From Magnetospirillum fulvum MGU-K5 (GTDB taxonomy: Bacteria; Pseudomonadota; Alphaproteobacteria; Rhodospirillales; Magnetospirillaceae), in NCBI RefSeq assembly GCF_000442515.1, contig NZ_AQPH01000006.1, positions 29,531 through 93,530 of the forward strand: DNA of 64,000 bases. Direction: 5' to 3'. Position 1 is the stretch's first letter. Each line of letters opens with the position of its first letter. Position numbers and translations under genes: made by a program. This document shows, one piece after another, positions 51,659-60,745 of this stretch. Below the pieces are notes generated by a model. It was not told the origin of the DNA, ran no database searches, and was given only the letters and a program-made list of their open reading frames with translations.

Positions 51659-51899
51659 CAAGGAGACTCGATCCCGCTCGAAAAAAGCCCGCCGGTCCCG
51701 TCGGAGCCTGCGGGTGGTCGGAGCTGGATCGGATATGGGGATGCCCGACCCGAGGGAAAATACTTATTCCTGAAATCAGTCTGAACCGCAAGCCGCCCCT
51801 GACCGCCGGTGCCGGTCGGTGCGGACTTTCAATCGGGGCGTATTCAGGGTGGATCGGGTCGTGTAGATTTGAACGAGATTCGAGGATGGGGGCGAAGCG

Positions 51900-52259
51900 G
51901 TGTTGGCAATGGTCAGGCCAGTCTTTATTGCGGTTGGAGCGGCTCTTCTGCTTGCGGGTTGTGTCGAGCGATATTGGGACAAACCCGGCGGCACTCCGGG
52001 GGAATGGGAGCAGGTCAAGGCCACCTGTATGCTGGAAGGAGCCGGAAAGGTTCCGGTCATTCCCGTCTATGTCCTGGATCCCGGCAGTTCCCACACCTCA
52101 CATTACTGCGATAAGAGTCGCCGCAATTGTTCGACTTACGATACGGTCACTCCGCCGTCTTATCGGCAGGAAGACGCCAATGCCGCGCTGCGCGATCAGG
52201 TTATTCGCGGTTGTTTCGCCCGCAACGGCTGGACGGAAAAAGTTCGCTCGGTGCCGTAA
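51900..52259 (+). CDS. small cysteine-rich lipoprotein, unknown
   Basis: 119 residues from a GTG at 51900; ATG 51909 would remove three. Signal AVGAALLLAGC with lipobox Cys. Body about 95 residues with four more Cys (KATCMLEGAG, SHYCDKSRRNCSTYDT and IRGCFARNGW), suggesting disulfides in the periplasm. The motif ALRDQVIRGCFARNGW looks like that of other small proteobacterial lipoproteins; I do not recognise a named family. A GAGG ribosome binding site lies about 15 bases upstream of the start. Confidence 0.65.
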   Translation: MLAMVRPVFIAVGAALLLAGCVERYWDKPGGTPGEWEQVKATCMLEGAGKVPVIPVYVLDPGSSHTSHYCDKSRRNCSTYDTVTPPSYRQEDANAALRDQVIRGCFARNGWTEKVRSVP

Positions 52260-52465
52260 GCGGCGGAGCGTTGCAGCGGATTTGGGGAGGCCCCGCGTTC
52301 GGGGACAGGTGAATTTCGGGTGACGGCGGCGGGAAACGTGCTATCCAATCATTTGGGTCGGCATCGCGCGCCGCGGTCGACTCGTTCCTGGTCCACGGCA
52401 CCCTCGTCGGGCCGGTCTCGCACCAGGCATTGATGCTCCCAACGCACGAAAGCAACGCTCCAAAC

Positions 52466-54166
52466 ATGGTCTTTTTTCCTGTGGGCCATCCGCTCACCCA
52501 AGCTCTGACCGAGCGCGACTACACTGAACTGACCGCTGTCCAGACGGCGGTGCTCGACCCCGGTGCGAAGGGCCGCGACCTGCTGGTCTCGGCGCAGACC
52601 GGATCGGGCAAGACGGTTGCCTACGGTCTCGCCATCGCCGATACCCTGCTGGGCGACGCCCTGACGCTGGAACCGGCCGACGAACCGATCGCCCTGATCG
52701 TCGCCCCCACCCGTGAACTGGCGCTTCAGGTCCAGCGCGAATTGTCGTGGCTGTACCAGCATGCCGGCGGCCGGGTGGTGTCCTGTGTCGGCGGGATGGA
52801 CCCCCGCGCCGAACAGCGGATGCTGGCGAAGGGTGCGCACATCGTCGTCGGTACTCCGGGCCGCCTGCGCGACCATCTCGAGCGCGGCGGGCTGCGGATC
52901 ACCCGGTTGAAGGCGGTGGTGCTCGACGAAGCCGACGAGATGCTCGATCTCGGTTTCCGCGAGGATCTCGAATTCATCCTGGAGGCGACCCCGCAGAATC
53001 GCCGCACCCTGCTGTTCTCGGCGACGCTGCCCAAGGCGATTGTCGCCCTGGCCAAGCAATACCAGCGCGACGCTTGGCGGATCGCGGTATCGGCGGGGCA
53101 ACAGGGCCATGCCGACATCGAATACCGCGCCGTCCGGGTTGCTCCCAACGAGGTCGAGCACGCGGTGGTCAATCTGCTGCGCTATGTCGAATCTCCGGCG
53201 ACGCTGGTCTTCTGCAACACCCGCGATTCGGTCCGCCATCTCCAGGCGATCTTGCTCGAACGCGGGTTCGCCGCCGTCGCTTTGTCTGGCGAACTGGGCC
53301 AGAACGAGCGCAATCAGGCGCTTCAGGCGCTGCGCGACGGCCGGGCCCGGGTCTGTGTCGCCACCGACGTTGCCGCCCGCGGCATCGATCTGCCCAATAT
53401 CGGGCTGGTGATCCATGCCGAACTGCCGCAGAACGCCGCGACGATGCAGCATCGCAGCGGCCGCACCGGCCGCGCCGGGCGCAAGGGAATCAGCGTTCTG
53501 CTGGTGCTGCTGTCGCGCCGTCGCAAGGCCGAGCAATTGCTTCAGTCGGCAGGGGTTCACGCCATCTGGGGCGGCGCGCCGTCGGCCGAGGACATCCGCA
53601 AGCTTGATCAGGAGCGGTTGCTGCAAAGCCCGTTCGTCACCGACGATCTGAGCGAGGACGATGTGGCGATGGCCAAGGCCCTGCTGGCTGAACGCTCGCC
53701 CGAGGATATCGCCGCCGCTTTGGTGCGGATGTACCGTTCGCACCTGCCCGCCGCCGAGGATGTGTTCGATCCCGGCGAAGGGGGGCCGTCACCGCGCGAT
53801 CCCTCCGAACCCCGTCGTCCCCGGCGTGAGAGCGCTCCGGGCCAGCATGTGTGGTTCCGCCTCAATGTCGGTCGGCAGAAGAACGCCGATCCGCGCTGGC
53901 TGATCCCGATGATCTGCCGCCAGGGCAAGATCACCAAGCAGGAGATCGGCGCGATCCGCATCTTCGAGCGCGAGACCCGGTTCGAGATCGACGTCGCGGC
54001 GGCGGACAAGTTCCTCGCGTCGGTGAGCCGGATCGAACGGGGCGATGTCCGCATCGAGCCGCTGGGCGATTCCGGCCCGGCCGAAGGCGGGGAAGTCCGC
54101 CCGGCCCGCTCCGAGCGGAGCGAACGCCCCGCCGCGCGGCCGCGGACCTCGCCGCGGAAGTCATAG
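52466..54166 (+). CDS. DEAD-box RNA helicase with DbpA RNA-binding domain
   Basis: 566 residues from the ATG at 52466; further in-frame starts upstream (52430 TTG, 52433 ATG) have no support. Motifs: LVSAQTGSGKTVAYGLA (I), VAPTRELALQ (Ia), VLDEADEMLD (II), LFSATLP (III), CNTRDSVRHLQAIL (IV), VATDVAARGIDLPN (V), HRSGRTGRAGR (VI). The last 120 residues contain the DbpA-type RNA-binding fold (HVWFRLNVGRQKNADPRWLI, then REIGAIRIFERETRFEIDVA-like line), used by DbpA to bind 23S rRNA. A role in ribosome assembly is likely. It overlaps the opposing MFS gene by 6 bases. The 206-base leader holds no gene I can support. Confidence 0.92.
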   Translation: MVFFPVGHPLTQALTERDYTELTAVQTAVLDPGAKGRDLLVSAQTGSGKTVAYGLAIADTLLGDALTLEPADEPIALIVAPTRELALQVQRELSWLYQHAGGRVVSCVGGMDPRAEQRMLAKGAHIVVGTPGRLRDHLERGGLRITRLKAVVLDEADEMLDLGFREDLEFILEATPQNRRTLLFSATLPKAIVALAKQYQRDAWRIAVSAGQQGHADIEYRAVRVAPNEVEHAVVNLLRYVESPATLVFCNTRDSVRHLQAILLERGFAAVALSGELGQNERNQALQALRDGRARVCVATDVAARGIDLPNIGLVIHAELPQNAATMQHRSGRTGRAGRKGISVLLVLLSRRRKAEQLLQSAGVHAIWGGAPSAEDIRKLDQERLLQSPFVTDDLSEDDVAMAKALLAERSPEDIAAALVRMYRSHLPAAEDVFDPGEGGPSPRDPSEPRRPRRESAPGQHVWFRLNVGRQKNADPRWLIPMICRQGKITKQEIGAIRIFERETRFEIDVAAADKFLASVSRIERGDVRIEPLGDSGPAEGGEVRPARSERSERPAARPRTSPRKS

Positions 54167-55403
54167 CGGACCTGGGGCTTTGGTCAGCGTGTCGATCCGG
54201 CGCAAGGCCGGGAACAGCACGCTCCAAAGCCCCACCACCACCAAGGTTCCGACTCCGCCCAGCACCGCCGCCGGGATCACGCCCATCAGGGCGGCGGTTG
54301 CGCCGGATTCGAACTCGCCCAACTGATTCGATGCGCCGATGAACAGGAAACTGACGGCGCTGACCCGTCCGCGCATCGCGTCGGGGGTCGAAAGCTGGAC
54401 CAGGGTCTGGCGGATCACCATGCTGACCATGTCAAAGCCGCCCAGCGCGATCAGTGCCACCACCGACAGCCACAGCGACGTCGAGAGCGAGAAGACGATT
54501 GTCGCGACGCCGAACCCGGCGACGCAGGCCAGCATCAGCGCGCCCGCCCGCCGCTCGATACTGTGCTGGGCGAGATACAGGCCGACGACGGTCGCGCCGA
54601 TCGCCGGGGCGACTGCGCAGCAGGCCCAGCCCGACCGGGCCGACCTTCAGGATGTCACTGGCATAGATCGGCAGCAGCGCGGTGACGCCGCCCAGCAGCA
54701 CCGCGAACATGTCGAGCGAGATCGCGCCGAGCAGGACCGGATTGGTGCGGATATAGCGCAATCCGGCCAGGACCCCGTCATCCTCGCCCTTGCCGGGCCG
54801 GGCCGGGGTGGCGTCGCCCCGCACCGTTACCCCCAGCACCAGCAGAATCGCCCCCAGATAGATCACGGCGGCCAGGCCAAAGGTAACCAGATGGTTGATA
54901 GCGTACAGCAAACCGCCGACGGCCGGACCGATGATGGTGGCGACCTGGAACGCCGATGACCCGGTGGCGACGGCGCGGGGAAAGGTCTCGGCATCGACCA
55001 GATTGGGCAACAGCGAGGACAAAGCGGGCATCGTGAACGCCTTGGCCGCGCCGATCACGACGATGATGAGGTACAGCGCCCACAGGCTGGGGTCGGGCTG
55101 GGCCACCGCCGCGATCAGGGCCAGACTGGCCAGCGCCTGCACCCATAGGGTCGCGGCGACGACGCGGCGACGGTCATAATGGTCGGCGACATAGCCGATC
55201 AGCGGAAACAGCACCGCGCCGGGGAGGAACTGGACCAGCCCGATGAAGCCCAGATGCCAGGCGCTGCCGGTCAAAGCGTAAACGTACCAGCCGATCGCGA
55301 CGGTCTGCATTTGCCCAGCCAAGGCGAGGCAGGCCCGGATTCCGGCAAAGGCACGGACGTTCCGGTTTCCGGTGAGAAGGTCTAGCAACGACGTCTCCGT
55401 CAA
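54161..55403 (-). pseudogene. MFS transporter, frameshifted
   Basis: One MFS protein of about 413 residues in two frames. The first part from a TTG at 55403 (an ATG at 55502 overlapping the Jet operon is an alternative) to about 54605 shows helices 1-8 with the cytoplasmic loop RVVAATLWVQALAS and motif YVADHYDRRR. Near 54600-54610 the frame breaks in a four-C run (read on the minus strand); removing one C restores GLLRSRPAIGATVV and leads into the second part (MLACVAGFGVATIVFSLSTS, then DTLTKAPGPL). It resembles MFS_3/TetA-like drug efflux proteins. One extra base; decay or miscall. Follows jetD by 32 bases. Confidence 0.7.
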
Positions 55404-55435
55404 ATGCGCGTCATCGGGGGACGCGACCCCTTCGG

Positions 55436-56551
55436 TCAGACCGGCCCGGCCGGATGATAGGGCAGGGCGCAGAGATCGCGGATCAATGCGGGCGCGACCC
55501 ATTCCTGATCAACGCAGGAAATCGCGCAAGCCTCAAGCAGCGACTGAAGCAGAGGGTCGTCCGAGTGCCAGGATCGCTGACCAGCCTTGTCGGTTGCCTC
55601 GGTATAGGGATGGCCTCCACCTTTCGCCAGCAGGTCCACCATCGGGCGGTAGAGGGCGCTCAGCGCGATCCGGGGCAAACGCCGCCGCGCCGTGGCAAAG
55701 ATCATCAGCCCGGCCTGATCCAGGTCGCCCCAATAGAACAGGTTTGGCGTCGCCAGCAGGGCGTCGAGCGGCGGGGGCGTTCCATCGACCGGGGCTCCCA
55801 GCCACGCCCCGTCAAGAGCACGGGCAACCGAGGTGGCGACCAGCCCGTGCGTCGAAATCCATGCAACCGGCAGATCGCGGGTGATGGAAAAGGCGCGTTC
55901 GAACGCGCGCGGGTTCTCGACCAGAATCACCGCCTCGGGCCGCGCTGCGCCCGCCGTCAGCAACACCACCGGCGGGGCGGGGTAGGCCTCAGGACGGATA
56001 CCGATCCGGCGCAAGGCGGCCTGGGGCAGCCGGTCCAGCAACTTCGACGACGCCAACGGCCCGGCGGCGGAAACGAGAAAGGCGGGCCGGTCGGGTGGTT
56101 CGGCGCGAATTCGGGTCAATTCGGCGACCAGGGCGGGAAGCGCCTCTGTCGGCCAGTCGGCCTCGACCGCCCGCGCAATCGCGATCCACCCGGCGCGTTC
56201 CTCGTCGCTGCTGGGCGCGGCCTCGGCGAGGACGGTCAGAACCGCAGGCGACAGCGCCGACGGGTCCGGCTGCTGACGCCCTAAAAGGGCGTAGAGGGCG
56301 TCTGCATTCCGCAACGTCACCCGCTCGATATAGCGTTTCGCCGGGATCGGCTTCCACGTCAGTTCGACCCCCCCATTGGCCGTCTCGGCCTCTTCCATCC
56401 GCTGGTTGAACCTGTGGCACGCAAGGTCCGACCCCATCCCGTGGTAATCGGGATAGACGTGGAGGTTCCTGATCCGATCCGGCTTACGTTCGTGCGCGGA
56501 CAGGAAGTGGTCGAACGCCTGATCGGCGCTGGTGACTTCGACCTTGGCCAT
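55436..56551 (-). CDS. jetD: Wadjet protein JetD (TOPRIM nuclease)
   Basis: 371 residues. N-terminal helical DUF3322 part with FDHFLSAHERKPDRIRNLHV, and the C-terminal DUF2220 TOPRIM domain: VILVENPRAFERAF carries the catalytic Glu and FYWGDLDQAGLMIFATARRR the DxD, with the following loop. In Wadjet systems JetD is the nuclease that cuts DNA extruded by the JetABC motor and so removes small circular plasmids. Last gene of the four-gene operon, 3 bases after jetC. The spacing and all four family members together make the assignment secure. Confidence 0.9.
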   Translation of the reverse strand: MAKVEVTSADQAFDHFLSAHERKPDRIRNLHVYPDYHGMGSDLACHRFNQRMEEAETANGGVELTWKPIPAKRYIERVTLRNADALYALLGRQQPDPSALSPAVLTVLAEAAPSSDEERAGWIAIARAVEADWPTEALPALVAELTRIRAEPPDRPAFLVSAAGPLASSKLLDRLPQAALRRIGIRPEAYPAPPVVLLTAGAARPEAVILVENPRAFERAFSITRDLPVAWISTHGLVATSVARALDGAWLGAPVDGTPPPLDALLATPNLFYWGDLDQAGLMIFATARRRLPRIALSALYRPMVDLLAKGGGHPYTEATDKAGQRSWHSDDPLLQSLLEACAISCVDQEWVAPALIRDLCALPYHPAGPV

Positions 56552-56554
56552 CGC

Positions 56555-59500
56555 TCACGGCCGTAACGATGCGTACAGCCGTTCCAGCCGCTCGCGTGAC
56601 CATTCGCTGGGGTCTTCGCTCATCAACGCCTCTTTCAGCGCCGTGCCGGGATGGGTGACGGTGATCGTCATCCGCCGATAGCTGGGCCGCGCGACCTTGA
56701 CCAGGGTGTCCATGTATTTCTGCATGAACAGCTTGCCGCCCTTTGGTCCGGCCAGCACCGGCTGAAGCCCGATCTCGCGATAGAAATGCAGCACTTCGCG
56801 CTGGTTCTTGGGGTCCATCTTCATGAAAGCCTCGTCGAACAGCGCCAGCCCCAGTCCGCCCGGCTTTGACGCGGCATAGATGCCGTTGTGATAGGCGCTG
56901 GCCAGCGCGGCCCCGATCGCGACATAGAACGGCACCTGCTTCTCGGCTCCCGATCCGACGCCCAGCCGGTGGGCAAAGGTGGTGGCCTTGCCGGTCTCGA
57001 TGTCGGTCATCACCAGATTGAAGCGGAAGTAGTTGCGGTAATCCTCATAGCGGGAATAGTCGAGATCGTCCTCCATCAGGATCGCCTCGATCATCTTCAG
57101 GCTTTCGGCGTGGAGCGAAGCCTCGATCCCGGCCCCGCCGAACAGCGGCAACAGAATCATCTCGTCCTGGGTCGCCGCCGCGACAAGGTCGATCAGCCCG
57201 GCAAAATCGGCATCCGGTTCGACATCGAAGCGATAGCGTTCGTTATGGAAGGCGTGTTGCCGCAGCACGTTGTTCAGCAGCGCGATGGCGTTGGTCACCC
57301 GCTCGAAGCGGTCGCGCAGCATGTTGACGAAATTGCCCTTCAACAGCTTTTGCGCCTCGTCGACCGCCTCGTCGGCGCGGCGGCGGTGCTGGGCCAGATC
57401 CTTGTCGGCGATGTCGCTGCGCAGTCGCGTCGCCCACGGCACGATCTCCTCGCTGATCGAGGACTCCATCGTGAAGCCCAGGTCGCGCTGGCTGGTGCGG
57501 CGGAAATCGAAGATCAGGCCGAACACCGCCTTGTTGGCGCTTGGAATCTTTTCGGCCAGCACGGCCAGACGTTCGTCGCAGGCCCGGGCGATTGGGGGCA
57601 GCGCACCGCGCGACCGGGCTCGTTCCGCCCGCCACAATTCCATCGCCGGGGCGAACAGAACCCGGCTGCGTTCCTCGCGATAGGAATTCAGCGCCACGAC
57701 CAGTTCGGGCAGACCAGAATTGCAGCCGGTCATCGCGGTTCCTTCGGCCCGCAACGCCTCTTCCAGCAGCCGCTTCGCCCCCTTGCGCGAGTCGGAATCA
57801 AGACCGTCAGGATCGCCCGACCGCTCCAACTCCAGCGTCAGAAGGTCACGGTCGATCGCCTCGATCCGGCTGCTGATCTCGGGGTTGACGTAATCGCGCA
57901 GCCGGGTGACCTGTCCCCGCAATCCGTCGATCTGGCGCTGCTTGTCGCGATAATCGAGCACCGCATCGATCAGCCCGACCGGCTGCGCCCGCGCCGCCGC
58001 CAGCGGCGTCAGTCGCTCGGCCAGTCCGCGCAAGCCCTGAACCAGGGTCCGGGTCTCGGTCTGGGCGTCCTGCGCCTGACGCAGGCGGCTTTCCAGCTCG
58101 CGCCGCAACGCCCCGCTGGCATCGACCCCGATCTTGCGCTCGCCCGGCTGGCGGATTTCGGTGACCAGACCGTCGCAATAGGCGCAATCCTTGGTGACGG
58201 CGCGGCCGCCCTCTTGCAACTCGGCTTCGGTCTCGACCAGACGGACGTTGCCGACCCGGTGGAGGATAAAGGCGCCGACCAGCGGGTCTTTGGCCCGCAG
58301 GATCGCGGCCAGAGTGCCCTTTTGCGCCCGCCCGCTTTCGAGCCGGGTGGTGTTGACGACGCGGCAGCCGCGATAGCGTCCGCTGTGGCGGTTCTGCCGC
58401 AACATCAAGATGGCGCGGCGGGCCTGATCGGGCGGCAGCACCACCGCCTCGCGGTCGCGGCCCAGGATCGCCTCGGCGGCGTCGCGCCAGTCGGGATCGA
58501 GCAGTTCGATTTCGGAGCAGACCAGCTTGGGGGCGAAGCCCTCGGCTTCGAGATCAAGCAGGAACGCCCCGGTCTCCAGCGAGATCGCCGCCCCGGTCTT
58601 GTCGATCGCCTCGAGGCGACGACGCAAATCCTCGACTTCCTGGTTGCCCAGCCCGCGCAGGCTTTCGTCGGCGAGATCGCGCAGCATCCGGCACAAGGAA
58701 TCGAGATCGGGCAATTGATCGATGACGTGGACCATCGCCTTGGGATCGGCGGGCCAGACCGGCACGGTGTCGGCGCCGGTCAGCCGTTGCAGCGTCGCCA
58801 GCGCGGTCAGCAAGGCGGGCGAGCGCTCGCGCAGCATGTCGAGCGCGGCTCCGCTTTGCCCGGGGATCGTCGCGGCGCGGGTCACCGCCAATTCCCATTG
58901 CTGGACCGGAACCAGACGTTCGGCCATTTCGCGCTTGGCCTGTTCCAGGGCCAGTTCGATCCGGGCCAGTTCGCCCGCGACCTCGCTGGTCCGCACCGAG
59001 CGTTCCAGCCCCTGCTTCTCCTCGCGCAATTCAAGGGTCTGGCGCTCGCCATCCTCGATGATCCGCTTTAAGCGGGCGACGTCGGACTGGGCCCGGCGCA
59101 GCGCCTTGCGGTGCTTACGGACCTCGCGCAGCGCAATCAGAACCCGGGCGCGGCGCAGCATCCAGGCGCGGTTGAACTTCTCCTCGACCAGGGTGGCGTG
59201 GGTGCTGGCGGCGTCGAGAATGGCGTCGAGATCTTTGACCTGTTGCAGCAGGCGGCGGATCGTGTCGGCGATTTCGCGGTAATTGCGCATCGATTCGCGC
59301 AAGCCCCGGATCGAGATCGGATCGCGGTCCAGCACATAGGTGCGGACGAACTGGCTTTCGTCGTCGATCGTCTCGAAGCTGACGGCGTTGGCAAAGGCGC
59401 GGCGGAACTGGTCGATGCCGCCATGCTGCCCGGACTGCGAGCAGAAATGCAGCATGTCGCCGATATGCTCGCTGGGGCTCATATAGACCCGCAACGCGCC

Positions 59501-60013
59501 CCCCTCGGCTGTGCAGCGCGCTTCGAGATGGGCTTCCAGTTCGGGCCAGGTGCGGGCGACGTCGCCGTCCGGGCCCGAGATGACCAGATCGGAACTATCG
59601 ACCGTCAGGCCGGTGACCAGCCAGCGGGCGGTGGTGTCCTCGCGGGTTTCCGACTGGCGCGCCTCGAAAATCAGCCCGGTCGAAACCGCGCGTCCATCGA
59701 CCGGATCGCGGAAGGCCAGCGCGATATGCGAGCGGGCGGTCTCGCGCAACGGCGCTTCCCCCGCGCCGCCGACCCGGCCCAGGCAATAGCCATGGACGCT
59801 GCGCCGGTTCTTGCGCTTCTTCTCGGGATTGGCGGCGGCGTTCAGTTGCAGGGCGTTCTTGTCGTTGGACAGCATCGCAGTCTGGATCGCGTCGAGCAGG
59901 GTCGATTTGCCCGAACGGTTCTCGCCATAGACGCCGATCGCGCCGCGCATCGGAATGTCCTGGCGCCCCAGCAGGAACCAGTCGATCAGGGCGACGTTCA
60001 CCAATTCGTACAT
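56555..60013 (-). CDS. jetC: Wadjet protein JetC (SMC-like ATPase)
   Basis: 1152 residues. N-terminal Walker A GVYGENRSGKSTLLDAIQTA; C-terminal GGLGLALFDEAFMKMDPKN with Walker B, and before it GVGSGAEKQVPFYVAIGAAL, the ABC signature region. Between lie long coiled-coil arms (about 300-460 and 590-800) and a hinge-like part containing CAYCDGLV near residue 615. This is the SMC/Rad50-like motor (MukB-like) that extrudes DNA loops. Starts 3 bases after jetB. Confidence 0.93.
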   Translation of the reverse strand: MYELVNVALIDWFLLGRQDIPMRGAIGVYGENRSGKSTLLDAIQTAMLSNDKNALQLNAAANPEKKRKNRRSVHGYCLGRVGGAGEAPLRETARSHIALAFRDPVDGRAVSTGLIFEARQSETREDTTARWLVTGLTVDSSDLVISGPDGDVARTWPELEAHLEARCTAEGGALRVYMSPSEHIGDMLHFCSQSGQHGGIDQFRRAFANAVSFETIDDESQFVRTYVLDRDPISIRGLRESMRNYREIADTIRRLLQQVKDLDAILDAASTHATLVEEKFNRAWMLRRARVLIALREVRKHRKALRRAQSDVARLKRIIEDGERQTLELREEKQGLERSVRTSEVAGELARIELALEQAKREMAERLVPVQQWELAVTRAATIPGQSGAALDMLRERSPALLTALATLQRLTGADTVPVWPADPKAMVHVIDQLPDLDSLCRMLRDLADESLRGLGNQEVEDLRRRLEAIDKTGAAISLETGAFLLDLEAEGFAPKLVCSEIELLDPDWRDAAEAILGRDREAVVLPPDQARRAILMLRQNRHSGRYRGCRVVNTTRLESGRAQKGTLAAILRAKDPLVGAFILHRVGNVRLVETEAELQEGGRAVTKDCAYCDGLVTEIRQPGERKIGVDASGALRRELESRLRQAQDAQTETRTLVQGLRGLAERLTPLAAARAQPVGLIDAVLDYRDKQRQIDGLRGQVTRLRDYVNPEISSRIEAIDRDLLTLELERSGDPDGLDSDSRKGAKRLLEEALRAEGTAMTGCNSGLPELVVALNSYREERSRVLFAPAMELWRAERARSRGALPPIARACDERLAVLAEKIPSANKAVFGLIFDFRRTSQRDLGFTMESSISEEIVPWATRLRSDIADKDLAQHRRRADEAVDEAQKLLKGNFVNMLRDRFERVTNAIALLNNVLRQHAFHNERYRFDVEPDADFAGLIDLVAAATQDEMILLPLFGGAGIEASLHAESLKMIEAILMEDDLDYSRYEDYRNYFRFNLVMTDIETGKATTFAHRLGVGSGAEKQVPFYVAIGAALASAYHNGIYAASKPGGLGLALFDEAFMKMDPKNQREVLHFYREIGLQPVLAGPKGGKLFMQKYMDTLVKVARPSYRRMTITVTHPGTALKEALMSEDPSEWSRERLERLYASLRP

Positions 60014-60016
60014 CGG

Positions 60017-60745
60017 TCAGGCTTCCCCGTCTTCGTCGTCGGTCCCGGTGCTGTCATCGTCGGCCAACCCGGCCTCGCGGGCGCTTTGGGCGCGGTCCAG
60101 CCCGTCTAAGGTGCGGTCGCTTTCCTGGGCGAAGCGTTCGATCATCTGCACCTGGGCCTCGCCCGAGACCAGCCGGATCGTCGAGCGAATCCGCAAGATC
60201 ACGTCGCGGGTTTCGGGGTCTTCCTCGCCGATTTCGACCAAAGCGCGGCGGCGCAGATCGAGCAGGATATCCTGGAACCGGGCGCGGGGAATCCGCTCGC
60301 GGCCCAGGATCGCGGCGTGGCGGGCGAACAATTCCTCGGAGGTGGTCGGCACGGTGGCGCGGTCTTCGGACAGGCCGGTATTCATCCCTTCCTGCCAGAT
60401 CAGCCCCAGCAGCAACAAGATGATCGTCTCGTCGATCCGCAGCCGGGCACCGTGTAACTCGCCGCCTTCGTTGGGGACAACGCCGATCCACTGGTCAGTG
60501 GTCTCGACCACCAGCGCATAGCCAAAGGCGTCCAGCACCCCTTCGACGATCTGGCGGACATCGGCCCGCAGCAGCGATTCGTACAAAGGCGCCATGCCGC
60601 GGTCGCCGTTATAGATGAACTGGCGATCGAGCAGGACGTTCAGCGCCCGGCGCAGGGTCTCGACCGCGCGCTCGGCGGCGGCTTGGCCCTTGGCGGCGGC
60701 GACCTTTTCTTCGAACGCGGCCAGTTCTGCCAGAATTGCCGGCAT
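60017..60745 (-). CDS. jetB: Wadjet protein JetB (DUF4194, MukE-like)
   Basis: 242 residues. DUF4194 lines: LLDRQFIYNGDRGMAPLYES, GVLDAFGYALVVETTDQWIG, PRARFQDILLDLRRRALVEI. Winged-helix MukE-like subunit of the Jet complex. Acidic tail DDSTGTDDEDGEA. The ATG touches the jetA stop with no gap, and jetC begins 3 bases after its stop, so translation is coupled. Confidence 0.9.
   Translation of the reverse strand: MPAILAELAAFEEKVAAAKGQAAAERAVETLRRALNVLLDRQFIYNGDRGMAPLYESLLRADVRQIVEGVLDAFGYALVVETTDQWIGVVPNEGGELHGARLRIDETIILLLLGLIWQEGMNTGLSEDRATVPTTSEELFARHAAILGRERIPRARFQDILLDLRRRALVEIGEEDPETRDVILRIRSTIRLVSGEAQVQMIERFAQESDRTLDGLDRAQSAREAGLADDDSTGTDDEDGEA

Noticed and set aside
56888..59071. 727-codon open frame opposite jetC
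   Set aside because: Antisense shadow; JetC has all its ATPase motifs.
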